In this document: piece after piece, positions 39,722 through 47,218 of the stretch
How positions within the stretch are numbered: position 1 is the first letter of the stretch
How the letters are laid out: the number at the start of each line of letters is the position of its first letter
Source of the DNA: [Flavobacterium] thermophilum
GTDB taxonomy: Bacteria > Bacillota > Bacilli > Bacillales > Anoxybacillaceae
Direction of reading: 5' to 3'
Length of the DNA stretch: 64,000 nt
Assembly: GCA_900450595.1 (NCBI GenBank)
Contig: UGGS01000001.1
Span: 2,108,001 to 2,172,000, forward strand
The notes under the pieces: model-generated
Told to the model about the DNA's origin: nothing
What the model saw: only the letters and a program-made list of their open reading frames with translations
The model's database searches: none
Translations under genes and position numbers: made by a program

Positions 39722-39911
39722 CGATGTTTTACGGTTGCAACGTTTCCTGCAACCAACTCCATACATCGAGCAGCAGTTTATTGGAGTGCCTTTATTTAAC
39801 GGTTTTCTCCACGCCTTTATTCTATCATACACAAAAGAAAGGGGGAACGCGCATTCCTCTCCCACTTACTTCCTTTGGTCGTTGAAGTGGGAGTCTCCTG
39901 CGCGAAATAGG
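39508..39911 (-). mobile_element. 404-bp IS200/IS605-type derivative (copy 1)
   Basis: Near-identical in plan to the element at 45245 and in the opposite orientation. Left end CCTATTTCGCGCAGG follows the target TTCAT (39912-39916 on the complement). A subterminal hairpin CTCCCACTT / AAGTGGGAG lies at 39859-39893 and the right-end hairpin CCCCCACTTC / GAAGTGGGGG at 39516-39545. No target duplication and no inverted termini, as in single-strand HUH transposition. No tnpA and no full tnpB, so it is non-autonomous. It interrupts a dispersed repeat. Confidence 0.82.
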
Positions 39912-40310
39912 ATGAAAGAAATACCTTTTTCCATTTGCCGTTTTCAATCACCGGCCCACTAGGGGGGCAGTTCTCAGCCGCTCAGGTGCATGTTGCAAGC
40001 AAGCCGCTGACCGGAAAGCCAGCCAAATCTATCCCCATCATAGCAAAAACCAAACAAGGAAACAACGACGACGCGCCATCAGCCATTGCCGCGTTGGAGA
40101 TGTCCGTACTCAAACACGGCCGGTTCCTTTTCATCACCTGAACCGGGTTCCCATTTGATGCACAAAAAAGCGGCTACGACTTTGCTGTTGACGCTATTCT
40201 TTTCTTCAGTGGCAGCGCAAGAAACTGGCGGGCCTGCATCCATAGATGAAAACGCAATAGCTTGTCCGCAAAGCGCTAGATGATGTCACCGCCCCGTCGC
40301 AACCGCAAGC
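39912..40310. other. Intergenic stretch without a supported gene
   Basis: The first ~50 bases are the displaced right end of the dispersed repeat. From 39960 to 40310 I see no convincing gene. Short reading frames occur on both strands without ribosome sites or recognisable motifs, so this may be a decayed gene end. Confidence 0.4.
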
Positions 40311-40347
40311 AAAAGGCAGGCCTCGTCTAGATGAGCGCCTGCCTTTC
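40311..40347 (-). terminator. Terminator of the TRAP transporter operon
   Basis: Stem AAAGGCAGGC / GCCTGCCTTT followed on the minus strand by TTGCTTG, 20 bases after the permease stop codon. Confidence 0.75.
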
Positions 40348-40367
40348 GGTTTGCTCAAATCGGACTT

Positions 40368-42320
40368 TTATGACGCCGTTTTCTGCGTCCGTTCCCGTCT
40401 TCCGGCTGCATATTGAATGGCAAACATGGCCGCAAATAAGACCAATCCAACGATATCGCTGATTTTTTCTGGATAAATCAGCAGCAATCCTGTCACAACC
40501 GCAATGATGCGTTCAACAATGTTGAGCTTCCGGTACCAAAAGCCGATCATCCCCGCACTAATGGCCAACATGCCGATAAACGCGGAAAAGACGACCCATA
40601 TCAAATATGGAAGCGTCGTATCAATCATTAACAGCGCCGGTGAAAAGACAAACATGTACGGGATGATAAACGCGGAAATCGCTAGCTTCGACGCAATCAC
40701 CCCGGTCCGTAGCGGCTTCCCTCCGGAAATGCCGGCGGCCGCAAACGCCGCAAGCGCCACCGGCGGCGTAATATCGGCAATAATGCCAAAGTAAAAGACG
40801 AACAAATGAGCCGCCAGCTCCGGCACGCCGGATGCGATGATCGCCGGCGCCGCGATCGTTGACGTAATGACATAGTTCGCGGTCGTCGGTGACCCCATGC
40901 CGAGAATGAGCGATGTCAACATCGTGAAAAAGAGCGTTAAAATCAAAATCCCGTTCGATAAGTCCACTAGCCCGTTTGCCATTTTCAAGCCAAGGCCGGT
41001 TTTCGTCACGACCCCGACGATAATCCCGGCGGCCGCTGTCGCCGCCGCCACGGACAGCGCGCTTCTTGCTCCGTCAACCAAAGCGCCGATAATGTCACGC
41101 CATCCTAACCGCGTTTCCTTTTTCAACGCGCTGACCGCAATGATCGCCACGATCGACCAAAGCGCGGCCCGCATCACGCTCATCCCGCTCATCAGCAGCA
41201 AAATGACAACGATGATCGGAACGAGCAAGTAGATTTTTCCGAGCACTTCTTTCCGGTTCGGCATTTCTTCCTCTGTCAACCCGCGCAGCCCGATTCGCTT
41301 CGCTTCAAAGTGCGTCATCATCCAAATGCCGGAAAAATATAGAATCGCTGGAATCGCCGCTGCTTTTGCGATCTCCCAATACGAAATGCCGCCGATAAAC
41401 TCCACCATCAAAAACGCCGCCGCTCCCATGACCGGGGGCATGAGCTGGCCGCCGGTGGACGATGTCGCCTCCACAGCGCCGGCAAACTCTTTTCCGTATC
41501 CGAGCCGTTTCATCATCGGAATCGTAAACGCCCCGGACGTCACGACGTTCGCCACCGAGCTGCCGCTGATCGTTCCTTGCAGCGCGCTTGAGAACACCGC
41601 CACCTTCGCCGGACCGCCGATTCGCTTCCCGGCGACAACGAGCGCCAAGTCATTAAAATACTCCCCGACACCCGTTTTCACTAAGAAGGCGCCAAACAAC
41701 AAGAAGACGAAAATGTATGTCGCCGACACGTACAGCGGCGTGCCGAAAATGCCTTCCGTCGTAAAAAACATCGTTTTGACGAGCCCTTCCAAATCAACGC
41801 CCCGATGAGCCAAAAATCCCGGCATATACGGCCCGAAATACGCATACAGCAAAAATAGCGAGGCGATGATCGTAATTGGCAGCCCGACCGCCCGCCTCGT
41901 CGCCTCAAGCACAAGCAGCACGGCGACCAAACCAACCGTAAAGTCAAGCGGCGTCATAATGCCGATGCGTTGGACGATGTCATCGAGCATCAGCGGCAAA
42001 TATGCGCCGACCCCGATCGACAACAGCGACAAAAGGATATTCACGATGCCGACGTCGGCGCGATGAAGATGTTTTTTCCGCGCCGGAAACAATAAAAAGA
42101 TAAGCGACAAGGCAAACCCTAAATGGATCGACAATAAAATTTGTTTTGGAAGCGTTTGAAAAATCGAAGCATATAACTGAAAGAGTGAAAATGAAAGCAG
42201 CCCGAAAAAGGCAATCCAGCCAAGCGGCCCTTTCAATTTGCGCGTCGCTGCTTCCGGATCATATTTTTCCAGCAATTGTTGCTGCTCCTCTGCGGATAGC
42301 TGTTCAAACTTCTCAGTCAA
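40368..42320 (-). CDS. TRAP transporter fused permease (4TM/12TM, TAXI type)
   Basis: 650-residue polytopic protein in which the small and large TRAP permease subunits are fused. The N-terminal cytoplasmic segment (EQLSAEEQQQLLEKYDPEAA) leads into a four-helix unit, then the DctM-like large unit with SGSSVANVVTSGAFTIPMMK and MGSPTTANYVITSTIAAPAI. It imports an organic acid driven by a sodium or proton gradient with the TAXI binding protein encoded upstream. Substrate unknown. It overlaps the DUF1850 gene by eight bases. Confidence 0.93.
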   Translation of the reverse strand: MTEKFEQLSAEEQQQLLEKYDPEAATRKLKGPLGWIAFFGLLSFSLFQLYASIFQTLPKQILLSIHLGFALSLIFLLFPARKKHLHRADVGIVNILLSLLSIGVGAYLPLMLDDIVQRIGIMTPLDFTVGLVAVLLVLEATRRAVGLPITIIASLFLLYAYFGPYMPGFLAHRGVDLEGLVKTMFFTTEGIFGTPLYVSATYIFVFLLFGAFLVKTGVGEYFNDLALVVAGKRIGGPAKVAVFSSALQGTISGSSVANVVTSGAFTIPMMKRLGYGKEFAGAVEATSSTGGQLMPPVMGAAAFLMVEFIGGISYWEIAKAAAIPAILYFSGIWMMTHFEAKRIGLRGLTEEEMPNRKEVLGKIYLLVPIIVVILLLMSGMSVMRAALWSIVAIIAVSALKKETRLGWRDIIGALVDGARSALSVAAATAAAGIIVGVVTKTGLGLKMANGLVDLSNGILILTLFFTMLTSLILGMGSPTTANYVITSTIAAPAIIASGVPELAAHLFVFYFGIIADITPPVALAAFAAAGISGGKPLRTGVIASKLAISAFIIPYMFVFSPALLMIDTTLPYLIWVVFSAFIGMLAISAGMIGFWYRKLNIVERIIAVVTGLLLIYPEKISDIVGLVLFAAMFAIQYAAGRRERTQKTAS

Positions 42321-42810
42321 ACAAGTTCACTCCCTTCCAGCATTGAACCAATGATAGTCGTGTCACCTTGATGCGGACAATGGAGCCGGGAGGGATGACT
42401 GTTTTTAATGTCACCATCTTCCCTTCATAAACGACGCGATGGTTGGCGACAACCCGCCCAATGCTCAACAAGATGGATGGAAATTTGCGCTCCATGCCGG
42501 TAATATAGTATTTTCCATTCCGAAGCGTAAATGTCTCCCCTGGCGCCGCGTTCGCCGGCATCCCGACCGCCGTATCCTCATAGGTGAGAGCGATTTGTTC
42601 AATCGTCCCGTCAGTCAACACCTTATACGTTTCCTCGACATCTGAACGGTGGATCGAATGCGTATAGCGAATCGCGAACGTATCCCCTTGAGAAATCGGG
42701 ATATACGCAGCGACCCGGCCATCCTTTTCAAACGCCAGCACCTGGCGGAAAGGAAGGAAGAAGACTGCAACCGCCAGAAGTGCACTGACCGCTGCGAACC
42801 ATTTTCGCAT
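42313..42810 (-). CDS. DUF1850 domain protein (TRAP-associated)
   Basis: 165-residue protein with one N-terminal hydrophobic anchor or signal (WFAAVSALLAVAVFFLPFRQ) and a DUF1850 domain: GDTFAIRYTHSIHRSDVEET and FTLRNGKYYITGMERKFPSI. DUF1850 genes are found between TAXI binding proteins and fused TRAP permeases, which is the arrangement here. Its role in transport is not known. Confidence 0.85.
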   Translation of the reverse strand: MRKWFAAVSALLAVAVFFLPFRQVLAFEKDGRVAAYIPISQGDTFAIRYTHSIHRSDVEETYKVLTDGTIEQIALTYEDTAVGMPANAAPGETFTLRNGKYYITGMERKFPSILLSIGRVVANHRVVYEGKMVTLKTVIPPGSIVRIKVTRLSLVQCWKGVNLFD

Positions 42811-42842
42811 CAGCCGCCCCCCTTCGTGGCCGGCGGAAATAA

Positions 42843-42878
42843 GGAAGGGCTGGCGCCATGAACCCGGCCAGTCCTTCC
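42843..42878 (-). promoter_or_regulatory. Intercistronic hairpin after the TAXI gene
   Basis: Stem GGAAGGaCTGGC / GCCAGcCCTTCC without a T-run, placed directly after the binding-protein stop codon. It probably sets the ratio of binding protein to permease, like the hairpin after livK. Confidence 0.5.
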
Positions 42879-42888
42879 CGTGACACCG

Positions 42889-43890
42889 TTATTCCGCTTT
42901 AACTCCTTTTTCATCAAAGTATTTCTTCGCCCCCGGGTGAAGCTCGATCGACATGCCATCCAGCGCATTTTCCAGCTTGATTTGCTGGGCTTTGGCATGT
43001 TTGACCTTATCCAAGTTTTCAAAAATCGCTTTCGTCACGTTGTAGACCGTGTCTTCCGGCAAATCCGCCCGAGCGACGAGCATCGCGCGCACGGCGACCG
43101 TCGGAACCGCTTCCGCTAGCTTATACGTCCCTTGAGGCACTTCATCTTTCGCATAGTACGGGTATTTTTCAATCAGCGCATTGATTTTGTCCTCAGCGAT
43201 CGGCACAATCACAACGTCTTCCGTCGCTGACAAGCTTTCTACCGCTCCTGTCGGCGTTCCGGCTGTAATAAAAGCGGCGTCAATCGTGCCATCTTGGATG
43301 CCGGAGACGGAATCATCAAACGACAAATTGCGCGCTTTAATATCATCAAACGTCATGCCGTGAACTTCCAAAATTTGTTCCGCATTTGCCCGCGTCCCCG
43401 AGCCCGCTTCCCCGACAGAAACGACTTTCCCTTTTAAATCCTCAACGGACTGAATGCCCGATTTTTTCGTGGTGACAATTTGAATCGTTTCCGGGTAAAG
43501 GGTCGCGATCCCTTTCACGCTTTCAATTTTCTCTTTAAACATTAATTTTCCTTCCGTCGCGTATGTCGCGATGTCAGTTTGCGCAAATGCAATTTCCGCA
43601 TCGCCCGCATCCAAAATCGCCATGTTTTCCGCCGATGCCCCCGAAGTGATGGCATTGGCGTCGATGCCCGTTTCATCTTTGATAATATCGGCAAAGGCCC
43701 CGCCAAGCGGATAATACGTTCCGCCTGTCCCGCCAGTGGCAATGCTGAGGAATTTCACGTCGCCGCCTTGCTTCCCGTCGGCCCCTTCTTGCTCTGTCCC
43801 TCCATTGCCGTTACCGTTTCCACAAGCGCCAAGCAACAGCGACAGAGAAAGAACAGTCATTGCGCGCGCAAACCACTTTCGCTTCTTCAT
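42889..43890 (-). CDS. TAXI family TRAP transporter solute-binding lipoprotein
   Basis: 333-residue extracytoplasmic receptor. Lipoprotein signal MKKRKWFARAMTVLSLSLLL with GAC lipobox, Gly/Asn-rich tether, then the TAXI core KFLSIATGGTGGTYYPLGGA and AITSGASAENMAILDAGDAE. It ends with a short acidic tail. The ATG at 43890 has AAAGGAG nine bases upstream. In-frame codons further upstream lack one. First gene of a TAXI-DUF1850-permease operon. Confidence 0.92.
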   Translation of the reverse strand: MKKRKWFARAMTVLSLSLLLGACGNGNGNGGTEQEGADGKQGGDVKFLSIATGGTGGTYYPLGGAFADIIKDETGIDANAITSGASAENMAILDAGDAEIAFAQTDIATYATEGKLMFKEKIESVKGIATLYPETIQIVTTKKSGIQSVEDLKGKVVSVGEAGSGTRANAEQILEVHGMTFDDIKARNLSFDDSVSGIQDGTIDAAFITAGTPTGAVESLSATEDVVIVPIAEDKINALIEKYPYYAKDEVPQGTYKLAEAVPTVAVRAMLVARADLPEDTVYNVTKAIFENLDKVKHAKAQQIKLENALDGMSIELHPGAKKYFDEKGVKAE

Positions 43891-44029
43891 CGTCATCATC
43901 TCCTTTGCTATTTTCGGTTTCCCTTTATGATTATATTGCATCGAACATATTTTCACAACCATACATATTATTTCCTTAGTTCTGTTTTTCTATTAATCAT
44001 GCAGAACGGCAGGGAAAACCCCACACTTT

Positions 44030-44100
44030 CCGACCAAACCGTGGTTGCAGAAGGAAGCAAAGTTCAAGTTTTGCAAAGCTTCCCTATTTGACTTTTTTCA
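44030..44100. repeat. Partial match to the dispersed repeat family
   Basis: The segment containing GAAGCAAAGTTCAAGTTTTG and CAAAGCTTCCCTATTTGA resembles the interior of the copy at 35650. Both ends are missing, so this is a tentative fragment. Confidence 0.35.
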
Positions 44101-44179
44101 TCTTTTTTTGACCCCTTTTACATTGACAACGCTTTCAAATCATCATTCTCCCGCCAGGCCTCCACCCGGCGGAAGAAGA

Positions 44180-44827
44180 TCAGCGCCGCCGCTTAAACGC
44201 TTCGGCGGTGTTGATTTTGTGTTGACGGACGTATTGTTCGATTTCATGCGGCGGCGCCTGTTCACGCAACAGACGGATGATCTCTCTATGTTCTTCGATC
44301 GATGCTTTCGCCCGCTGCGGCACAAAGGTGAAGCCGTAGGCGCGGATGCGCTTCATCCGCTGCCAAATTTGCTTGATTTGCTCTTCGAGGTAGGCGTTGC
44401 CGCAATGGGCGTAAATCAAGGAATGAAATTCATAGTTCAGCTCGCTGAACCGTTCCAGCTCCAGCTCTTCAAGCGCCCGCTCCATCCGTTCGTTCAACCG
44501 CTCAAGCTCGTTGATCGCCTCCTTCGTCAAATTGGCGGAGCCAAGCGCGGTCGCATAGCCTTCCAGCACAGCCAACACCGACAGCGTCTCGATATATTCT
44601 TTCTCGTTGATGTTGCTCACAACGGCGCCCGTATACGGTTTGAACTCGACAAGCCCTTCCGCTTCAAGCTGGCGGATCGCCTCCCGCACCGGGATGATGC
44701 TGAGTCCAAGCTCGCGGGCGATTTGGTCGATGACGACCCGGTATCCCGGGCCATAGACGCCGTTTTCAATGCGAGAAAGAATATACTCGTAAGCCAATTG
44801 GGTTTTGTTTTTCGCTTTCGTTTCCAT
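44180..44827 (-). CDS. GntR family transcriptional regulator (FCD subfamily)
   Basis: 215-residue regulator. The winged helix-turn-helix spans about residues 8-75 (VIDQIARELGLSIIPVREAI, RQLEAEGLVEF) and is followed by an all-helical FCD ligand domain with a metal-binding His/Asp pattern (LNYEFHSLIYAHCGN, SIEEHREIIRLL). Such regulators usually control transport and catabolism of an organic acid. The adjacent TRAP operon and aldehyde dehydrogenase fragment are likely former or present targets. Confidence 0.9.
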   Translation of the reverse strand: METKAKNKTQLAYEYILSRIENGVYGPGYRVVIDQIARELGLSIIPVREAIRQLEAEGLVEFKPYTGAVVSNINEKEYIETLSVLAVLEGYATALGSANLTKEAINELERLNERMERALEELELERFSELNYEFHSLIYAHCGNAYLEEQIKQIWQRMKRIRAYGFTFVPQRAKASIEEHREIIRLLREQAPPHEIEQYVRQHKINTAEAFKRRR

Positions 44828-44835
44828 ACGTTTAT

Positions 44836-44857
44836 CATATACTAGATCGTATACATT
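44836..44857. promoter_or_regulatory. Candidate GntR operator
   Basis: Dyad ATAC-TAGATC-GTAT, extended as TATAC..GTATAC, about ten bases upstream of the regulator start. Position and AT-rich dyad suit autoregulation by an FCD-type GntR protein. Confidence 0.4.
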
Positions 44858-44866
44858 GACTAGCCA

Positions 44867-45244
44867 TTATGCCTGTTCGGCAGACAAGGCGGTCTGTTTC
44901 TCCCCTTTGCCGAATGCGGGGATTGGCGGATCGCCGACCGCGACGTGGACAACTTGCACTTCCGTATAGAAATCAAAGCCGTAATGCCCGCCTTCGCGGC
45001 CGATGCCGCTGTATTTCGTCCCGCCAAACGGGATGCGCAAATCGCGGACGTTCGGTGAATTGACCCACGCCATCCCGCTTTCGATCGCTTGGGAGACGCG
45101 GTGGCCGCGCTTCATGTCGTTCGTCCAGACGTACGCCGCCAATCCGTACTTCACATCGTTCGCCAACCGAATGGCCTCTTCTTCACTCGTGAAAGACATG
45201 ACGGCCATGACCGGTCCGAAAATTTCTTCCTGCGCCACTTTCAT
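44867..45244 (-). pseudogene. Aldehyde dehydrogenase (HpaE-like), C-terminal fragment
   Basis: Only the last ~125 codons remain, from KVAQEEIFGPVMAVMSFTSE to the stop codon. VNSPNVRDLRIPFGGTKYSG and REGGHYGFDFYTEVQVV are close to 5-carboxymethyl-2-hydroxymuconate semialdehyde dehydrogenase (HpaE). The catalytic cysteine and NAD domain are missing. The break is exactly the TTCAT site where the 401-bp element is inserted. Non-functional remnant. Confidence 0.88.
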
Positions 45245-45645
45245 CCTATTTCGCGCAGGAGACTCCCACTTCAACGACCAAAGGGAGTAAGTGGGAGAGG
45301 AATGCGCGTTCCCCTTTTCTTTTGTGTATGATATAATAAAGGCGTGGAGAAAACCGTTTAATAAAGGCACTCCAATAACTGCTACTCGATGTATGGAGTT
45401 GGTTACAGGAAACGTTGTAACCGTAAAACATCGAGCGTAGATCCGTCTGTTGTGTGTGGAAGCCAAGTACTGCCAACAGACACACCGAGAGAATCGGTAA
45501 CGATGCAGGCATGACCTGCGTCGTTGGGTAGTTGTCAACCTGCCCTGATGCAACCCCAAGTCAAGGAAGGAGGACGAAGTCCGCTTGTACTTCTGGGGAG
45601 TTGCAAGCCCCCACTTCAAGCGTTAGCGAAGTGGGGGTAGTTGAC
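45245..45645 (+). mobile_element. 401-bp IS200/IS605-type derivative (copy 2)
   Basis: Left end CCTATTTCGCGCAGG follows target TTCAT (45240-45244). Subterminal hairpin CTCCCACTT / AAGTGGGAG at 45263-45297, right-end hairpin CCCCCACTTC / GAAGTGGGGG at 45608-45637 and terminus GTAGTTGAC at 45645. A TATAAT-bearing stretch near 45330 could be a promoter. No transposase gene. It is flanked by two unrelated broken genes, aldehyde dehydrogenase on the left and LysR on the right. Confidence 0.85.
45437..45645 (+). ncRNA. Presumptive omega-RNA region with tnpB tail (copy 2)
   Basis: It contains the in-frame tail SVVCGSQVLPTDTPRESVTM ending QA-stop at 45514, then ~130 bases up to the right-end hairpin and terminus. 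By analogy with TnpB reRNA the guide would be the first ~16-20 bases beyond 45645, ATCGCCCAGCCGCCGCTCAG, which is LysR coding sequence. Inferred from architecture. No TnpB nuclease is encoded in the window. Confidence 0.5.
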
Positions 45646-45880
45646 ATCGCCCAGCCGCCGCTCAGCCAGCAGCTGAAGCAGCTCGAAGAAGAGCTCGGCG
45701 TTCCTTTATTTGACCGGAAGGCGAAAAAAATGGAGCTCACCGCACCAGGCAAAGCGTTTTACGAAAAGGCGAAACGGCTGCTCGCCCAGCTTGATGACGC
45801 CGTAGCGGAAGTAAAAGAAATCGAAGAGGGAACGGCGGGAACGCTGTCGATCGGCTGCGTCAAATCGTGCTTTTACTATT
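45646..45880 (+). pseudogene. LysR-type regulator fragment, truncated at both ends
   Basis: Reads IAQPPLSQQLKQLEEELGVP then LFDRKAKKMELTAPGKAFYE and continues to GTLSIGCVKSC, i.e. the recognition helix to the start of the effector domain of a LysR protein. The first ~20 residues are replaced by the 401-bp element. The homology stops near 45870 just before the manganese catalase terminator. Non-functional. Confidence 0.85.
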
Positions 45881-45887
45881 GGCTTTC

Positions 45888-45918
45888 CAAAAAAAAATCA
45901 GGCGCCGTTGGGCGCCTC
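45888..45918 (-). terminator. Terminator of the manganese catalase transcript
   Basis: Minus-strand stem AGGCGCC / GGCGCCT followed by a run of T. Confidence 0.8.
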
Positions 45919-45919
45919 A

Positions 45920-46840
45920 TCACAACCCTGCCGACCGCTGCAGCCGCTTGGCGATTTCCAAAAAATCTTCGGCCGAAATCCCGGGAGCGAATTCTTCCGG
46001 CACTTCGTCCAAATCGGGGATCGCCCCCCCTTGGGGCGCTCCTTCGACCACCTCGAGCGGCTGGCCGTCGCTTGGATGGGTTCCTTTCCAAATGCGGACG
46101 ATTTCTTTGTAATAGCGATCGCTGAACGTATAAAGACGGCGGTGGACGCCTTGATCCTCATACTTTCTCGCCGCATCGAACACGCGGTTATCGAGGTTCG
46201 GGATTGGCAGAAGCTTCGTCACATCAACGCCCGTCGCCACTTCCAACGCCTTGGCGTACGCCAAAACATGAACGCCCCCGCGCACAAGCAAGTAGCCGAT
46301 CATCTCGCGGGCGGTAGGGTGGTCCGTCATTTCATAGACGCGCATTTTATGCGTGCGCGCTCCGCATTCCAGGAAAAAGTTGTGAAGCAAATCCAAAATC
46401 AAGTTGCCGCTGTTGAACACGTACTCCCCCGTCCACGCCTTCCCCATCGAATCGCCGGGAAACGCCGTCTGCGCCGTCGCGATAAAATGATACGTATTGC
46501 GCTTGTCTTTCGCATCCTTCATCGGCGCTGTATCCGGATCACCTGGATGGGTGGAGCCGGTCAAGCAAAGGTTGATCGCATTGGACACGAGCTCGACATG
46601 GCCAAACTCTTCGGCGGTGATGCTCGCCACCAACTCGTAAAACGGGCGCAGCTTCTTTTTTTGCCGAAAATTGAATGACTGAAACAAATAATTGTTTAAC
46701 GTCGACATTTCTCCGAAACGGCCGCCAAGCAGCTCCTGGACAGCGGCAGCCGCATTGGGGTCCGCGTACTTCGGCTTCGGCAATTCGATCGCCAGCCGGT
46801 CGATCCGCTGAAATACCACGACTCTTTTCCTCCTCTCCAT
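45920..46840 (-). CDS. Manganese catalase family protein
   Basis: 306-residue non-haem catalase with a di-manganese ferritin-like core, as in CotJC, YdbD and Thermus catalase. Metal-ligand segments are QELLGGRFGEMSTLNNYLFQ, SITAEEFGHVELVSNAINLC, FHNFFLECGARTHKMRVYEM and ADHPTAREMIGYLLVRGG-like helices. The Pro-rich C-terminal tail after about residue 240 is variable in the family. It degrades hydrogen peroxide, possibly in the spore coat. Stop and start signals overlap with the DUF2642 gene upstream, so they are cotranscribed. Confidence 0.9.
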   Translation of the reverse strand: MERRKRVVVFQRIDRLAIELPKPKYADPNAAAAVQELLGGRFGEMSTLNNYLFQSFNFRQKKKLRPFYELVASITAEEFGHVELVSNAINLCLTGSTHPGDPDTAPMKDAKDKRNTYHFIATAQTAFPGDSMGKAWTGEYVFNSGNLILDLLHNFFLECGARTHKMRVYEMTDHPTAREMIGYLLVRGGVHVLAYAKALEVATGVDVTKLLPIPNLDNRVFDAARKYEDQGVHRRLYTFSDRYYKEIVRIWKGTHPSDGQPLEVVEGAPQGGAIPDLDEVPEEFAPGISAEDFLEIAKRLQRSAGL

Positions 46841-47076
46841 TAATTGCTGAGGCGAACAGACACCACTTGCGCCAAGCGGATGTAATAAACCGCCTGATGC
46901 GCTGAGATGACGATATGGTCTGGCTTCACATCCCTCACCGTTCCTTGGATCGAACCGCGGACGGTTTCCACTACCACTTCTTTGCCGTTCAAAGCTTGGA
47001 AAGCGTGGTACACATACGGGTCAACCAAGGCAATAAGCTGCGGCGGCGAAGCATGGGACGCGTAGGGCTGGTTCAT
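46840..47076 (-). CDS. DUF2642 domain small protein
   Basis: 78-residue protein with a DUF2642 core: VYHAFQALNGKEVVVETVRG, SIQGTVRDVKPDHIVISA and YYIRLAQVVSVRL. This is a small Sm-like beta fold found near spore-coat genes. ATG at 47076 follows GGGAGGAAATGAGA. It ends one base into the catalase start and is probably part of the same spore-associated unit. Function unknown. Confidence 0.8.
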   Translation of the reverse strand: MNQPYASHASPPQLIALVDPYVYHAFQALNGKEVVVETVRGSIQGTVRDVKPDHIVISAHQAVYYIRLAQVVSVRLSN

Positions 47077-47162
47077 TCTCATTTCCTCCCTTTTGATGCG
47101 TTGAAGAAGATTCCCTTTTTATCCATATGCCGCCCCGTGCCAAACATGACAAAAAACCAAGC

Positions 47163-47213
47163 GCCCTAAAAAAGAAAGCGGCCTTGATGCCTACTCATCA
47201 AGCCGCTTCCAAC
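47163..47213 (-). terminator. Terminator after the PepSY pseudogene
   Basis: Stem GCGGCTTGATG / CATCAAGGCCGC followed by TTTCTTTTTT on the minus strand. Confidence 0.8.
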
Positions 47214-47218
47214 GATGG

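Noticed and set aside
44867..45619. A 250-codon open frame running from the element into the aldehyde dehydrogenase fragment
   Set aside because: It is a chance fusion of the complement of the transposon derivative with the dehydrogenase remnant. There is no ribosome site, and the first half has no protein-like character.
45532..46125. A 197-codon open frame joining the element to the LysR fragment
   Set aside because: Also a chimera. Its C-terminal part is antisense to the manganese catalase terminator and gene.
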